DNA of 64,000 nt from Cruorifilaria tuberocauda. Taxonomy: Eukaryota; Nematoda; Chromadorea; Rhabditida; Onchocercidae. Position 1 is the stretch's first letter. Every line of letters starts with the position of its first letter. The notes beneath the pieces are model-generated. The model saw only the letters and a program-made list of their open reading frames with translations. It had not been told where the DNA came from and did not search any database. Below are positions 48,570 through 61,944 of the stretch, piece after piece. The position numbers and the translations under genes were made by a program. The stretch lies in assembly GCA_013365365.1 (NCBI GenBank), contig JABVXU010000070.1:1-64000 (forward strand), given 5' to 3'.

Positions 48570-51500
48570 TTATTCTTCTGATTCTTGGTCATGGTCTATT
48601 TTTCTTTCGTACTAAAAGAATCATAGTGTTTCGGAGTGGATAAAATATGGATGCAACAAGCTTCATTACCATATCAATCCGAATGAATTTTCAGAAGCTT
48701 ACTTTTTTTTCCTTGTTTTTCATTTCTCTTTTCCGTCTTTTCATCGAATGTTTATGATGCTTTTTCTCTAAAAATACTCGAAGACACAATCTTCGTAGTT
48801 TTTAATAAAACACTAAATTTGTACAAATAATACTAAGTCGATAAGATTTCCGCATTTTTTTCTGGTGATTACGGAAGCTTACAATTTTGCTGTTTACATT
48901 CGTAAAGTGTAACTTACTTTTTTTATTTGAGACGACAATGTTTGTCTTCAAATCAATCTTTAACAAAGATGTAAGAGGTGGAGGTACGGGTCCGAATTCT
49001 TTATCATCATCTTTGTCAGGTGATAAATCCATATCCATCACTGTGATCATCTTTGTTGGTGTAAAAGATTTTTTATCGCCTTCAATTTTGCTACCGAGGA
49101 AGTGCTGAGACGTTGATGGAACTGTTACAGCCTTTTGACTATCTTCCTCATCTTCCGTTTCAATACTCGATTCTTCACTATCACCAAATATAGCCTTCAG
49201 AAATTCTTCTGATGGCTTCTGATCTGAACTGGTTCTGCTTTCATTAAGTGCTTTTTCTGTTATGCAAATCTGCAATAAAACAAAAAAAAAGCTATGAATG
49301 TTATTGTTTTTTCGTTCCATAATCCTTTTTGTTTCACTTATCCAGTGCCTATAAAGCATAAAATTAGCTGTTTTCTGTTACATTCTCTTTCATGAATAAA
49401 AAGTGACATGCTAGCTCTCTCATTACTATACGGGAAAGTAAATTAAGCGTATGACATTATCTAATTTTAAAAGTCTAGTCGCAATATAATTTTAAAAAAG
49501 TAACTGAAAGTGAAATCTGTGAAGCCTTACGTTACTCGAAATTTAATTTCATGCAATGAAATTATCAGAACAACAGAATTGCAAATAACAATATATACAT
49601 ATATTTAATGGACCTCGATCTATGCAAAAATTACCACCTCATTAGTTTATCAACTGAAAGAAATTTAAAGCCGTGCGAATACGTTATATAAATTTGCGAA
49701 AAAATGTGAAAAAATGAAAAAATACTTCTTGTTTTTCCAAACCGGTGTTTTCTAAGTTTGAATGATACTTCAAGTCCTGTGTCTTCGAATGAAACGTTAA
49801 CACATGAGCACCGAGGTTTGCCAGTGTTTCAGTCTTTGCTGTTTTCTGAAAGGAAGAAAAACAAATCGAAAGCAAATAAATACTTGATATGAATTTCTAG
49901 AAGTTTTAAGAAAAAGACCTGCAAATGTGGAACACCAAGGAGATTGGATGAGGGATATGGATCCGGAACGTTGAATCGTTTAGCCAGCTGTTTAGCAGGA
50001 TGCCATTCATGAACTGAACGAGTCTTCACACCAAACATTTTCATCTTTACAGAGGCCATTCGTTCATCATCTATTTCCCTCATCTTAACGAGCATGTATA
50101 AAAAATATAATTAACTCGCTAAGGTTTAGTAAATAAAATAATTATATCATAAAAGAGTAAAATATTTGTAAAGACCGAAAACAAATTATGTCCGTAATAA
50201 TTTCCTCACCTTGCCAAAATAGGAACCTGAACTAGATATAAACTTTGATTTTAAAACATCAGCTATGGGGACCGCTATATCTAAACGTGCTAGCGGTTTC
50301 TGCTGTCTTTCAACTTTCGACATAAGCGATAATAGTTCAGGAGGAAGAGCGTTTTGAAAATCATGTAATTCTTGGTCCCATTCCAACCTTGTCATATCCG
50401 GTGGTTGCGGATAATATAATCCTATTAAAAAAGATTTAAAATTGACAAGTGCAATTTTTTAAGCAATAAAGGATACCAGTTTAGAGATAATTATTCTCCG
50501 CTAATTTTCCTTCATGAAGATTCGTTCAACTTCATTAGCAAAAAAAACTAAGGCTTTGAAGGAAAGGCAAAATTATGCTCATTAAAATAGACTAACCTAT
50601 ACCACATTACATGTGGACGCGAGGAATTAAATAGGCAGAATTAGTCTTCCAATAAAAAATTATATTAGAGATCAACAAACCTCGTTTCAAATAATTCACG
50701 AATTGCTTAAAACGTGCTTGCTTCATAGGTTCCTCTTCGAATGCATTTTGTATTACTTCGCTTTGAGAAATGCTTAGTCTCCTCCGATCTTCATCACGTA
50801 TCAGTTCAAAGATTCGTTTTGGATCAATCTATAGGAACAAAATTATTCAAAACGACCTCTCTTTCGATATCTCGAAAAGAACTTGAATAATAAAAAATTA
50901 CCTCTCCCAGAAACTTTGCACGTTGCAAGTGATTCATTTTTTCACCAAACTGTTTAATATTCAAGGGCATCTGAGAAATATTTGGGTAAATGGGAATATG
51001 ACGCGGCAAAAAATTTGATGGAATTCGCGGTGGTTCGAAAAACCTTCTTGGAGATTGACGCTTGGATACCATTACAAAACTTGTGTCATCTACAATGATT
51101 TCATAGAAATAAAGGTGTCTCTCAACAATTTCTATATTTGCTTTCATTAATTGAAATGTCGGCTTATATTTTTTCGGCGGTGATAATTATATGAAATGAA
51201 ACTAATTGAATTAGAAAAATTACTTGCACTACATGATGCATCAGATGCTACTCCACTGCCATCTATTGCGAAATCATATTGGGAAAGATCATAATTTGTG
51301 TATATGTTCGTATCATCATTTTCAAAAGCACCAACACCAAATGCCTTGAAATAGATAAAAAGTGACTAATGCAATTGATAATAGTGATACTTACGTTTCT
51401 AAAAACAAAAAAGCCTCCGAACTTTTTTAAACGAAAAATTATTGCAACACAGAACAAAGAGTTCTGAACTCTACATCTGCTCTAAAATTGCTCACACTGG

Positions 51501-53138
51501 TACCGTACAAGAAGCAGAGAAAGGTTATAATAAAATGGTAAATAATGTTCTAATTAATGAAATAAAGAAATCTTATATCTATAATATGAAACATACTTGT
51601 CCTGAAATACCTTTTCCTTTTTTGTCCATTTTTAGCGCAGTCTCACAAATGCCGTATTTCTCAGACAGCACAGAAGTATGTTGCATTCCACGATATCCCA
51701 AACCACGAAAACCTTCAGAGGGCTTCAAAACAATTGGATTAAAGTCATTTGGTGCGAACAGAAAATTTGGCGCCATTTCATCTGCTTCCTTCACTGCTTC
51801 TTCATTGTAAAACCCTTCCTTACCATGAGCTCTATCATCATTCACTGAACATATTAATACAATAAATAAAAGAAAAGGGTAGAAGTGAAAATGGTTTACG
51901 CTTAAAATTATTGATTATGTCCCTCAGTTGAATGCTGCATTTACTAAGAGTCAGAATTTCTCGAACAGTGGACCACAACCGTAAACACGATAAAGATTAT
52001 ACATACGTTTCTGCTTCTCTAATGCTTTTCGTGACATTTTTGATCCAATCCCATATCCTTCCCTCCATCCCATCTTTTTCAGCAGTTGTACACCCATTGA
52101 GTTTCTGTAAGTAATGATACTTGAATATATCTGCATAGAGATGCAGAAGTATTCAATTTTTCGACATAACACTTCGAAATACTAATAAAAGTATCACTGA
52201 TTTCGTACTTAGTTGGTCTAATAATTTTTCGAAGATGAACTGCAAGTGATGACTCAAGTGATGATTGCATATTTCGTTCCCACGCTAGCAAATGTCCATT
52301 ACTGTTATCTTCACCAACATTTGCTGCAGTTTTTATTCGTCTGGCTGCTATTCCAAATTCACTCAAGTCCTGCAAATCACCAGTTCCAATAATGGTAAGA
52401 CAACTAGTGTGTACATGCATCATGGATATCTTCAGCTTCTGCTTTATCAGGCGATAACTGTTATCAACTTTGATCGAGATTCTATACCAAACACAACACA
52501 ATATGACTCAAACCTCTTCGTCCATGAAATCTTCTGGTTTATAATCAATTCTTTCGTTCCTTTCATCACGACTTGATCGGAATTTTTTTGGTACCCAACC
52601 TTAATATTTCACATATTATAAAAAGGTAAAAAGATTAGTTATTACAGAAATATAGAAGAAAAGTAAAGAATTACCTTCTTTAGAACCAACAGTATTAAAA
52701 TATCCAGCGGAAAAACCACCAGTAAATGCTCCATGAAAACGCTTTCGACCTTTTTCATCTTTTACCACCTGCTCCCCAATTCCAAGAGGTCGAACATTGC
52801 TCGCGCTACCTAAAATGCAAAAATGATAATGCAAAAAGCCTGGCCGGAAAAAGAAAAATGAAAAGAAAGAATACTAATCTAAAATACAAGAATTAGCTGC
52901 TGGTAAGCCCCAAAACTTCAACAGTATTTCACCACGCCTGGTGAAAACAAACTGTGAATGGAAAACCTACTTTAAAATTACAGGTTAACTTCCATTCTTG
53001 CTATCCAATCGGTCTATACGATATGGGGTAAAGCATTAAAAGAATCAATACAATAGGACCAAATATTGTATAAACAAACGAACTCGTCTTATCATCAAGT
53101 TCCTCCAGTTCTGTGCCATAAATCACCCAATGTGCCAT
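48570..53138 (-). CDS. GPATCH1: G-patch domain protein GPATCH1
   Basis: Fifteen exons, about 746 residues: 53138-53084, 52809-52675, 52599-52514, 52369-52209, 52104-52007, 51844-51597, 51344 to about 51252, about 51162 to 50902, 50828-50681, 50421-50210, 50083-49919, 49845-49726, 49269-48918, 48767-48703, 48611-48570. Landmarks match GPATCH1: an opening [10 protein letters not shown], the [19 protein letters not shown] block with GSKEGW, the [13 protein letters not shown] block, a G-patch at residues about 147-180 ([17 protein letters not shown]), [20 protein letters not shown] then [19 protein letters not shown], an acidic serine-rich stretch, EFGPVPPPL, and a lysine/histidine-rich tail. G-patch proteins recruit and stimulate DEAH helicases; GPATCH1 is found in late spliceosomes. 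The junction between exons 7 and 8 is unresolved: no donor/acceptor pair there is both in phase and strong. It starts 532 bases after Y14 and a TTTTAG acceptor precedes its ATG. Confidence 0.88.
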
Positions 53139-53669
53139 AGATAATGCACCTTTTTGCTAAAAGTAATTTATCAGTAAGCAGACTTCATCAATTCCCGACT
53201 CGAGTCTGCAAAAGTGAAGTGATAATACAGTGTAGAATTAAGAAGAAAAGAAAGAATTTTTAGCAGTAAGAAACTTCATTCAGTCGCAAATCACAAATTA
53301 CAGTATTAGATGATTTGCCTACCATTAGACTACTTCATGCAGATATATTTTATCAAATGCGTTAAATCTTTTACAGATACAAATCTGAGTAATACGGTTC
53401 ACATCCAAATTTACTGCGAATAAGTTTTATACAGCAACAAACAATTTCGCATGAAAAAATATACTTATGCCCAGTCGCACATTATCCGTAGTAAAGATTT
53501 CAAAGCGTTCAACACAACTGAATTTTAATAAAAAATTAAACTGAACTTCGAAAAAGTCCGAGTGATGAAACAATAAAAGAGAAGAAAAAAACTGCAAAAT
53601 CAACAATAAATAATGTGGTTGATATCAAAATAAAACTGTAGGTTCATTCTAAATAAAATTGAAATCAAT
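53139..53669. other. Short gap between Y14 and GPATCH1
   Basis: 531 bases between the Y14 stop and GPATCH1 start, both on the minus strand. An ACTTTTAG acceptor lies about 20 bases before the GPATCH1 ATG. Compatible with an operon-style intercistronic region, but wider than the usual 100-base spacing in Caenorhabditis. Confidence 0.4.
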
Positions 53670-55488
53670 TTATCGTCGCCTCTTCTTCTGAGCACTACCT
53701 CGCACAAAGCACCAATTAACGTTTATTGTTTGTCCAAGTAATTCTGTGCCATTTAAACCTTCAATTGCAGCAAGAGCTTCTTTCTGCGTTTCGTATTCCA
53801 CCAATGCATATCCCTAAATATTACACGAAAAAGTTCAATACCGACCACTATCCTTAAAAAACATTAATAAAAATTCCTGATTTTGATTTACAATTTAATA
53901 TTGCTGAAATACGCCGGAAATGACACCCTGATTTCTCCTGAAAAGTTACGAGAGAAAGAAGTGTGCAACTTTTAAAATTACGGAGCTGAACCTGTGATAT
54001 CCAGCCATGATAGCGAAAAAGTTTTATACTAGTTAATAATGTTATGTATGGTGAACCTGATCCAAAGACGAAAGTGAGTTCTTTTTAATTCTTGAAAAAA
54101 ATGAAAACAATAACCTTTAGAAAACCTGTTCGTCGATCAATATTTAAATTCATATTTTTAATTTCACCATATTCGCTGAATCGCTCATATACATCATCCT
54201 CATGAGCCTCTTCATGAACATTTGTCACAAACACTATCCATCCTTCTACTGATCTAAACACAGAACGCGAAATTATAGGCTCCTTTTTTCGAAAAACAGT
54301 CCTAAATGAGAAGAGTTCATTTATAAGATAAAACTACCATATCCACGAAACAAAAACTATGATGAATTGGTATCAACAAACCTCTGGGGAGCATTGGGAT
54401 TGTTTGCACCACCTGCACTCTCCAAACCTTCATATTCCGTGACATCAGCATGAGTTTCACCGCCAAAACCACGTCCCTTTTTCTTTGTTGCCCGACTCTT
54501 TAGATCATCAACTATAACAGTTCAGTTATCTATATGGACAAGTAAATTCATGATAAAAGTAACAAGTTACCAAAACATTTGCAAATTACAGTGTAGCCGG
54601 AAATATTACACAGCAGCACATCGAAAATATATAAAATCAATATAAATGCAATTGAATGACGAAATTAACGAAAGCACTTACAAAAAAAAATAGTATTAGT
54701 ATCTTCATACTGCATAACATATGCCAAATGTTTGAAAGAAAAGAATTTTTACTTGGAAAAGAAAATTTTCTAAATGACCTCATACGTGCAACAGTGATAA
54801 CAATATTTGTTGAAAAGCTATTAAGTTACGGTGTGTGTTTCATTTTAGGTCCGTAAATTTTCAATAATAAAATTTATCTTTTCAAAAACACCAGTTTAGA
54901 AAGGAAATTTTTTACGAAAAAGAGTATACGACTAACCTACCTCCGGAAAAGTATAACCTGGTTCAGAACAATTGCAACTAGAAGTGCTTTGAAATCAGAT
55001 AAAAAAGAATATTTGGAAAACCACAATATCACTAAGAGAATTCCTTTTAGTCCACTAGTTGTAATAGAGAAAACCACTGCTATAGCTATATTAAAGGCAT
55101 TTGATCAGATCAAATGACAGTTCAATTCACAATATGTTGCTAGCAAAAATTAAAAAAGTTCTTCATTTAATGCCCTATCTGTTTCGAAATATTTGAAATA
55201 TGTTATAAAAATCTAAAAACTTCAAGACCAACAAACTATAACTAATGAAAAGGCTGATCTTGATTATTTGACAATTAACAGTAAAAAATACTATTAACAA
55301 ATAATTTCAAAACACCGGATCTAGAAACCATATTTCAATGCAACAGTTATAATTACGTAAAAATTTGCTGTTAAATCTAATATACACACCGGAGATTGGT
55401 TAAAAAAATACTAAAACGAACCTTGATCTGTATGTTCGAGTTCCATATCTTCGTCAACTTCAATACCATCACCTGTCACAGCAGCCAT
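53670..55488 (-). CDS. rnp-4: Exon junction complex protein Y14 (RBM8A)
   Basis: Four exons give 175 residues (human RBM8A is 174): 55488-55422, 54511-54382, 54301-54115, 53813-53670. An acidic N-terminus is followed by KKKGRGFG, then a single RRM at residues about 88-160 with RNP2 (WIVFVTNVH) and RNP1 (GYALVEYET), split by an intron directly before RNP1. The C-terminus is basic (GSAQKRRR) as in other Y14 proteins. Y14 pairs with Mago in the exon junction complex, marking spliced mRNAs for export, localisation and quality control. The gene stands between SNF5 and GPATCH1 in the same orientation. Confidence 0.95.
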
Positions 55489-55928
55489 TTCAAAAAGCTA
55501 TAAAAACAAAACGTATAGATTTGAAGTTTATTTATTTGTTACAAATAAATATTTGTTATATGTGCAGATTACAGCCTAACATGAACATAGCTGGAAATAT
55601 ACCATCACACAATCTAACTGCATGAAGAATTATTTATTGATTGCTACAAAATTACACTTCATTGCAAACTTATTTCCAACATAGCATAAACAAACAATAA
55701 TTTAGCATTGTTATTAGAGCAAGTAATTGAAATCGCATAACTTCCAGAGCATCATTGTCGATATCATCAAGCAGATCTATATCAATTAAAAACTAGACTC
55801 AACTTTCTTCATTTGAATGGTATTTCCTATGACAGCATCTTTTCAGGGCAATTAGATAACATTATTATAATAACAATTTCATAAAAAATCAAACAGATAG
55901 TAATACATAAAAAAATAATTGATGGAAA
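55489..55928. other. Short gap between SNF5 and Y14
   Basis: 440 bases between the SNF5 stop and the Y14 start on the minus strand. No gene. A spliced-leader acceptor is not obvious immediately before the Y14 ATG. Confidence 0.4.
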
Positions 55929-58497
55929 TTAGAGACCACCATAGGGATTCGCATTCACAAGTCGTCTCATGCGACGGGTATTACGATCTTGATCTCGCAT
56001 TTTCTTTTCGATTTCAGCGTCCGTAAGTGTCTCCAAAAATGGTCCCCAAATATCAGCATCTGCAGGATTCCGAAATGGACAGTCTACCGTTGGTAAGGGA
56101 GATTCACTAAAACATTGAAAACTCTCAGAAATTTCTTACTACGAAATATAAACAAAAAATGATAATATGAAAACTTGAATGCTTTACACAACAAATATGT
56201 CGCCGTGCAATTTAAAGTGGTGAGATTTAATCGCTTAGTTGAAATGAGGTAATGTGAGAGGAATCAATACCATACTTATAATTAGGGCAAGGAATCGTAG
56301 TAACTTGAACCACAAATATGTTCAATGAAGTCCAAATAAAATCACTACAGCAATGATGCCATTTATAAATATTAGAGGGCGCTCATCTCGTAAATATGTT
56401 CTTATAAAGAATAGAAAGAAACACCTGTATGCATAAGTTTTTTGATTCCAGGATAACTGCCCGCGGATAGAATAACTTATTGCAGCAACAAATTCTCCTC
56501 CAAGACCTAATTCAGAAGCTAACTTTGAAGCGAACCATTCCGGATTATTCTTCTCTTCACTCATGTCCCACTCAAACTGATCAACCAAAGACTGATTACC
56601 GACATGAATATTCAGTTTTAACAGTGCACGCTGATCACTTAATGCTGTATCTACAGGAGCTGCTTCTCCCGCTGCCTGAAACGTAGAAGAATTAACTTTT
56701 TGTTTTTTACTTTTTAAATAAAATCAGAATCCTTATTTAATCACTCATATAAAGAAGTAAGCCCAAAATAATATCCGTTGAATAAATGAGTCCGTTACCA
56801 GTTGGGTTATTGATGGTTAATATATGCTTTACTATGTAATTGGAAGTTACTAAAATAAAATCACACATTTGACCTCAATTTGTTGATGTATAGCTTGTGC
56901 AATAGCATTCTGGAAAGTTCCTATGGGTAAATCGAGATCATCACACATTGTTTCAGCTAAAATTTCTGGCGTTATTAGCTTTTCGTTGCGGTTATAACAG
57001 AATGTGTCACGTAGCTTCACACCTTCTAATTCCATATCCAATCTAAAAAAAATGAAGAGAAAGAGAGTGAAAAAGATAAAAAATATAATAAAAACAAAAT
57101 TCTTTATAAATTGCACCATCATCCAACATTCCTAGAAAAAATATGACAGACCTTATAGGTATTAGCTCCTCTGGTTGGTCAGCATTATCCAAAATTCTTT
57201 TATACATATCCAGATCATCGGGTGAAGAAGCGAAGTCCCGCGTTTTCATATGCCCACGTGCATGTGCTACTGGTGTAGAACAAGGTACACTTTCTAGATG
57301 ATGTGAACCACTGCTTACCTTCAACCCATAATTCTTTGAAACAGCTTTCGCTGTTGACATCTTTTTTTCATATTCTAGGAAAAAATAACTTGCTTCCCTA
57401 TTTCACAAAATCTAATTTTCTCAACGATATTACAAAAAGCCAATATAATCATAAAAAAGTTGACTATATCAGTCATCGCATTTTAATATTTTTCAGGATA
57501 GGAATATTTTTATTGAAAAAGAATGAATATGTCAGTCCTTATAAGGAAACTGAGATCTACCTATTGCTGATTTATAACCATTGATTTTCCGATTTAGATG
57601 GCATTTTTAACGAATTCTGGGGAATTACATTCACTGAATGAAATGGATCATGCATTTTCTTAAAATACCATTGGAATAAAAATCAGCTTGACCAAACAAT
57701 GAAAAACAGTTGCATTATAAAGTCTAGTTACCATTAATAACTAAAACATACTTGCTGTCCGAGCCATGGTCCTGTTCCAGATCGTGTTGATTTCATTGGA
57801 GTACCATTAAGAGCAGCAGTGCTTCCTGATGACATACCGCTACTTGCCGTTCCAGCTCCTCCTGCGCGGTACTTTTCCTCATTTCCCATTAAAATTTCAT
57901 CAACCTTCAATAATAATTTATTGCTGCTGGTGATATAAATGAGAAGATTATGATTTCCCTTACAAAATTAATATTCTCCAATAAGAAAGAAGTCTGCGTA
58001 AAAATTTTGGGAAATAAACTTTAAATGTTTAGACAATCACGATAAGGCAATCCTTTTATATAAAGTTGATAGATTAGTCATATTAGTCATACCTCACAGG
58101 CTTTTACCAACATTATATTAGTATTCAGAAAAGATGACGGACACGCCATTTCTTGCATTTTTCGCTTTTCTTCCAAAGTTGCCATACGTTTCCATAGCTG
58201 TGGAAATCTTTTGTATAACGAACCACGATGATATCGCATGTATTGTCCCACCTACAATTCATGTTTAAGTGGAATACGAAAATTATCTGATATAATAAAG
58301 CGGTAGTCAAAATGAAAAGTAAATCCCTTCGGGAAGATATAGTGGAGAGTAAGTCTGTTTATGTATATTTACAATAAGTGCATGTGAACAGTGCAAATAA
58401 CTATCTCACTAACCTCAGCACCGATATAGTAGCGCTCTCCAGAATCATCGATAGAAAATGACTGCGGTCGATCACCATAGAATTTCATTTTTGGCAT
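55929..58497 (-). CDS. snfc-5: SWI/SNF core subunit SNF5/SMARCB1
   Basis: Seven exons, about 400 residues (human SMARCB1 is 385): 58497-58414, 58251-58093, 57904-57752, about 57360-57152, 57042-56874, 56675-56425, 56106-55929. The N-terminal winged-helix DNA-binding region is clear ([31 protein letters not shown]). Two SNF5 repeats follow: repeat 1 with [14 protein letters not shown] and LCDDLDLP-like CDDLDLP, repeat 2 with [20 protein letters not shown] and ELGLGGEFV. The end [20 protein letters not shown] is the conserved C-terminal helix. SNF5 is part of the BAF/PBAF nucleosome remodellers. The exon 3/4 junction is ambiguous: the best acceptor (ATTCTAG at about 57375) is out of phase, so I used an AAAAG just before an in-frame ATG at 57360. 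A TAAGTTTAG acceptor lies about 35 bases before the start codon. Confidence 0.93.
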
Positions 58498-59196
58498 AAT
58501 GGCGATGATAATGGAGCAAATCCGATCTCTAAACTTAAAATTTTATGCATGTTTAGGAATGTGAAATAAATAAATGAAAGAACAATAACGCCTATATACA
58601 ACAGAATAATCAAGAATCAGAAGTGAAAACATATACATCCAAATAACTTACCTATCTTATAACTTTAAAACCTCTACTTTGCCGACTCCACATATTGACC
58701 CCCTAAGCGACCCAGCACTACCCTCAGATTATCATCAAACTCCGAATTCTTCACATTGGAAATGAGCCAAAGTGTCACATCATGGGTATGAAAATTAAGA
58801 AAAAAAAAGATAAAAGTATATGTCAGACTCAGAGACGCAGGTGAACAGGCGAAATCCAATTCTCACAGACTCATCCATTTAACTGGCTTGGAGGTAACTT
58901 GCCAAACAAGTTGAATCGTTCGCATGTGGTTCCTCACAATATCAATTCCTTGATATTTTTTTTGAGTGGAGAATGAATATGTTTTGTTATGAAAGAGAAG
59001 CATAGTCATTTGCTTACTTCTAAGCTGACTTTGCATTTATACAATGACTTATTACATTAACGCTGGTGATGGATATGAGTCGGATGGATATTGATGTTCG
59101 ATGATTGTCTTCTGCTGAAAGTAGCGTTAGTGACATCGGTCATCTTAAAGTATTTTCATATATTTTTCCAGATTTTGGCATCGCTGCTATTTTATC
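58498..59196. promoter_or_regulatory. Divergent promoter region, SNF5 / TMEM33
   Basis: 699 bases between divergent starts. The 3' edge has a TTTTTCCAG acceptor at 59163-59171, about 25 bases before the TMEM33 ATG, a likely trans-splice site. No other element recognised. Confidence 0.45.
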
Positions 59197-61944
59197 ATGG
59201 TTGAGATTCACGAAGAAAGTTCTACTCGTCACGATGGTTCTTCACCACCATCGGGTAGCTCGCCTTCTGGCGATAGTTCATCCATGACGAACTCCTACTG
59301 GCGAGGACAGTCAACGTTAGCAGTATGTGCTGAATATAGTTCTCGTTATTTTTGATCTTATAAATGACAGTTAAAAGCTTAAGTAATTGAATTCTAATTG
59401 TAATGAATTCCAACTGTGTGAAAATTTTTATTTTGTTCTTAATATGATGTAAAAGAGATTGTAAGAATAATAATGACTGAATTATCATCATCTGAAACTT
59501 CTGGTAAGTTCTCACTAACTTAGTTTTATACTGTGCAATTAATTGTCTTTAAAATGAAATTAGTTATTTCAGATATATAAGTAAAAACTTAAATTTTTAC
59601 ATCAGACTTAAGAGAAAGCTTAACACATCTCGAAAAATCCATATCGTTTGCTATCTAGTAAGATCTCGACTAATGCGATGAACTGTTAGATCATAGGTTT
59701 ATAATCAGAAGGAAGAGAGAATAATTGAAATTTCATGATTATAAGAATTTGTATAGTTGCTGCAACGGATGTCCATCTTTGATTTCTTAAATGAAGTATT
59801 TAACTGGAGAACATAATTATAGAAATAAGTCTTATTTCAGGATTTTTATAAATCGCATTCAGAATATTAAAAAATCTAGTTCTTTCTTTGAGTGGATATA
59901 ATACTGCCTCGAAACTTTTGTTAAAAAACAATAGAAGTCATTGAAATCATTTCATAGTTTCTCAGTATTTTCAAGGTGATATGTAACTATTTTCCAGGAC
60001 TTCTTGAAATCTCGTCAAACAGATGCTATCCTTTTCTTGACAAGAATTGTAACTATCTTATGTACATTATATTTTATTTTACCTTTCGGTGCTCGAAGTT
60101 CTCAGTACTCAGCATATTCTAAGGCTTTCGCAGCGGGTGCATATTTTGCATTTCTTTTTTCATTGGTTTTAAGAATCATGCGATATGAACTAATCTTTTT
60201 GGGTGCTATTATCATCATATGTTAGAGATACTTATGCGAGTAAGATTTAATTTGAGAAATTCATAAGTAAAAGCATGATGTAAAATTATATGATTTCAGC
60301 GTTGTTGAAGCTATTTCTCATGTCTCTTTATAATTAAAAGCTTTTTTAGCTGCTGCAACTAATGCGCTTCGCGTACATCAGCGTGTTGGAAGACTGCGTT
60401 TCACTCGGGAGTTTTTGTCTATAATACTCATGGAAGATTCGTGTCACTATCTAATTTACTCTGTCTTATTCATCACTTCAACCCCAGTTACTAGTATGTT
60501 TATCATAAATTACTTATTTTTGTAAACTTGATAAAGGAAGGAGGTTACCAGCTTATTACATTTATCACTTACCACTATGTTTTGGAAAAATATTTCAAAA
60601 GATTATCTGATTCTTCTAATAATACTGTTTGCGGGAATAATGTAATTCAAATTCTCAGTTGTACTTTAGTTAGGGCATATACCAAAAATTTGCAATATTG
60701 GATTTATGCTAAATTACGAGAAAACTAGTATTTAAAATCCCCAAACAGTAGATCAAAAAACATGAAATATTTTTATTATAAATGAGATTATGATTTGTGA
60801 TCTACTCTTTTCAGTGGCACTTATGCCAATATTTTTGTATGGATTACTGCATACCGTCAATTTTGCCACTCAAGTATGTTACGCAATAGGGAAAGCAACA
60901 AACGTAGCTGATAGGGTGTCAGAATTAATACGACATCATACGCAGAATATTTTGGGAATTGTTGCATGTTCCGAAATTTTCTTAATGCCAATGCTTATTG
61001 CCATGGTGTTCGTGTAAGTCATCATTTAAACCATAAACTTTGTATAAGATATGTTTCAACATTTTTGGAGTTTATTTTGCACGTACCGCAACCGTTTGCC
61101 CAAATTAGTTTGAAGACTGGTTTACAGCATTTATTGTACTGTGTAACATTTACAAATTCCAACTTGAAACCTATTGCATTGAAATCTAATCAATTATTTC
61201 GACTTGCTGGTGATAAAGCGCATAGTTTTCGATCTTTTGTATATGCAGTTGTGTTGAAATTTGAACAAATATGATTACATTAATCGAATTGGTTATCACA
61301 AGTTTTTAGATATCACATTTTTATTATCCAAAAATCATTAGCAGTTACTCTTATTTCAACGTTGTTGATGTTTTCAGGGGCAAGGCTTCGTTCTTCCTAC
61401 CCTTCATATATTATCGATTTATAGCGCTTCGTTATATTTCTCGCAGAAACCATTCGACAAAGTATTTCTTTTGCATATTTATAAAAATCAGTCACGGTTA
61501 CGTTTTAAACGTAACGATATATATAATATGATGGGAATGCTGCATGTAGTTATAAAAAACATTAGATGCTACTAATGACCCAGTTTTTCTGTTTAATTCG
61601 TACATTGACCAACTTCCATCATACTACAAGTGATCTTTTCTAATTTAACTTATCTGCATTCATATATGCATTCTAATAGTGTTTCGGACAATGAGAAACA
61701 TATCTTTGTTGATAAATACCCATACTGTATTGCAATCTTATAGATATATAAAATCGGAATCTAATGGCATGTAAATTGCCATCTATAGATTTGCTAATTG
61801 CAGTTTTATAGATTGGTTTTCTATCAGCTTCGTGTTTCTCTTGAGCAAGCTGTGTCGAGTCCCAATTGTCCCCAGATGATTCGTAATGCAGTGCATTACC
61901 TTATAACTCTCACTTGTCGACTCTGTCCTACAACAGTTCAATAA
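59197..61944 (+). CDS. TMEM33: Transmembrane protein 33 (TMEM33/Kr-h2 family)
   Basis: Six exons give 274 residues (human 247): 59197-59322, 59998-60136, 60350-60493, 60815-61013, 61378-61461, 61812-61944. A serine-rich hydrophilic N-terminus (residues 1-45) is longer than in vertebrates. The membrane core follows TMEM33 closely: LFLTRIVTILCTLYFILPF, NALRVHQRV, LMEDSCHYLIYSVLF, NILGIVACSEIFLMP, then LPFIYYRFIALRYISRRN and a YQLRVSLEQ segment. Family members shape tubular ER and bind nuclear pore components and reticulons. Two choices rest on alignment and phase: exon 2 ends at GCGG/GTGCAT though the frame stays open beyond it, and exon 6 begins after TTTATAG, not after the TTGCAG eight bases earlier, which would shift the frame. 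Confidence 0.9.

Noticed and set aside
58674..58859. 61-codon minus-strand frame upstream of SNF5
   Set aside because: Includes a poly-A-derived phenylalanine run and no family match; probably 5' flanking DNA.
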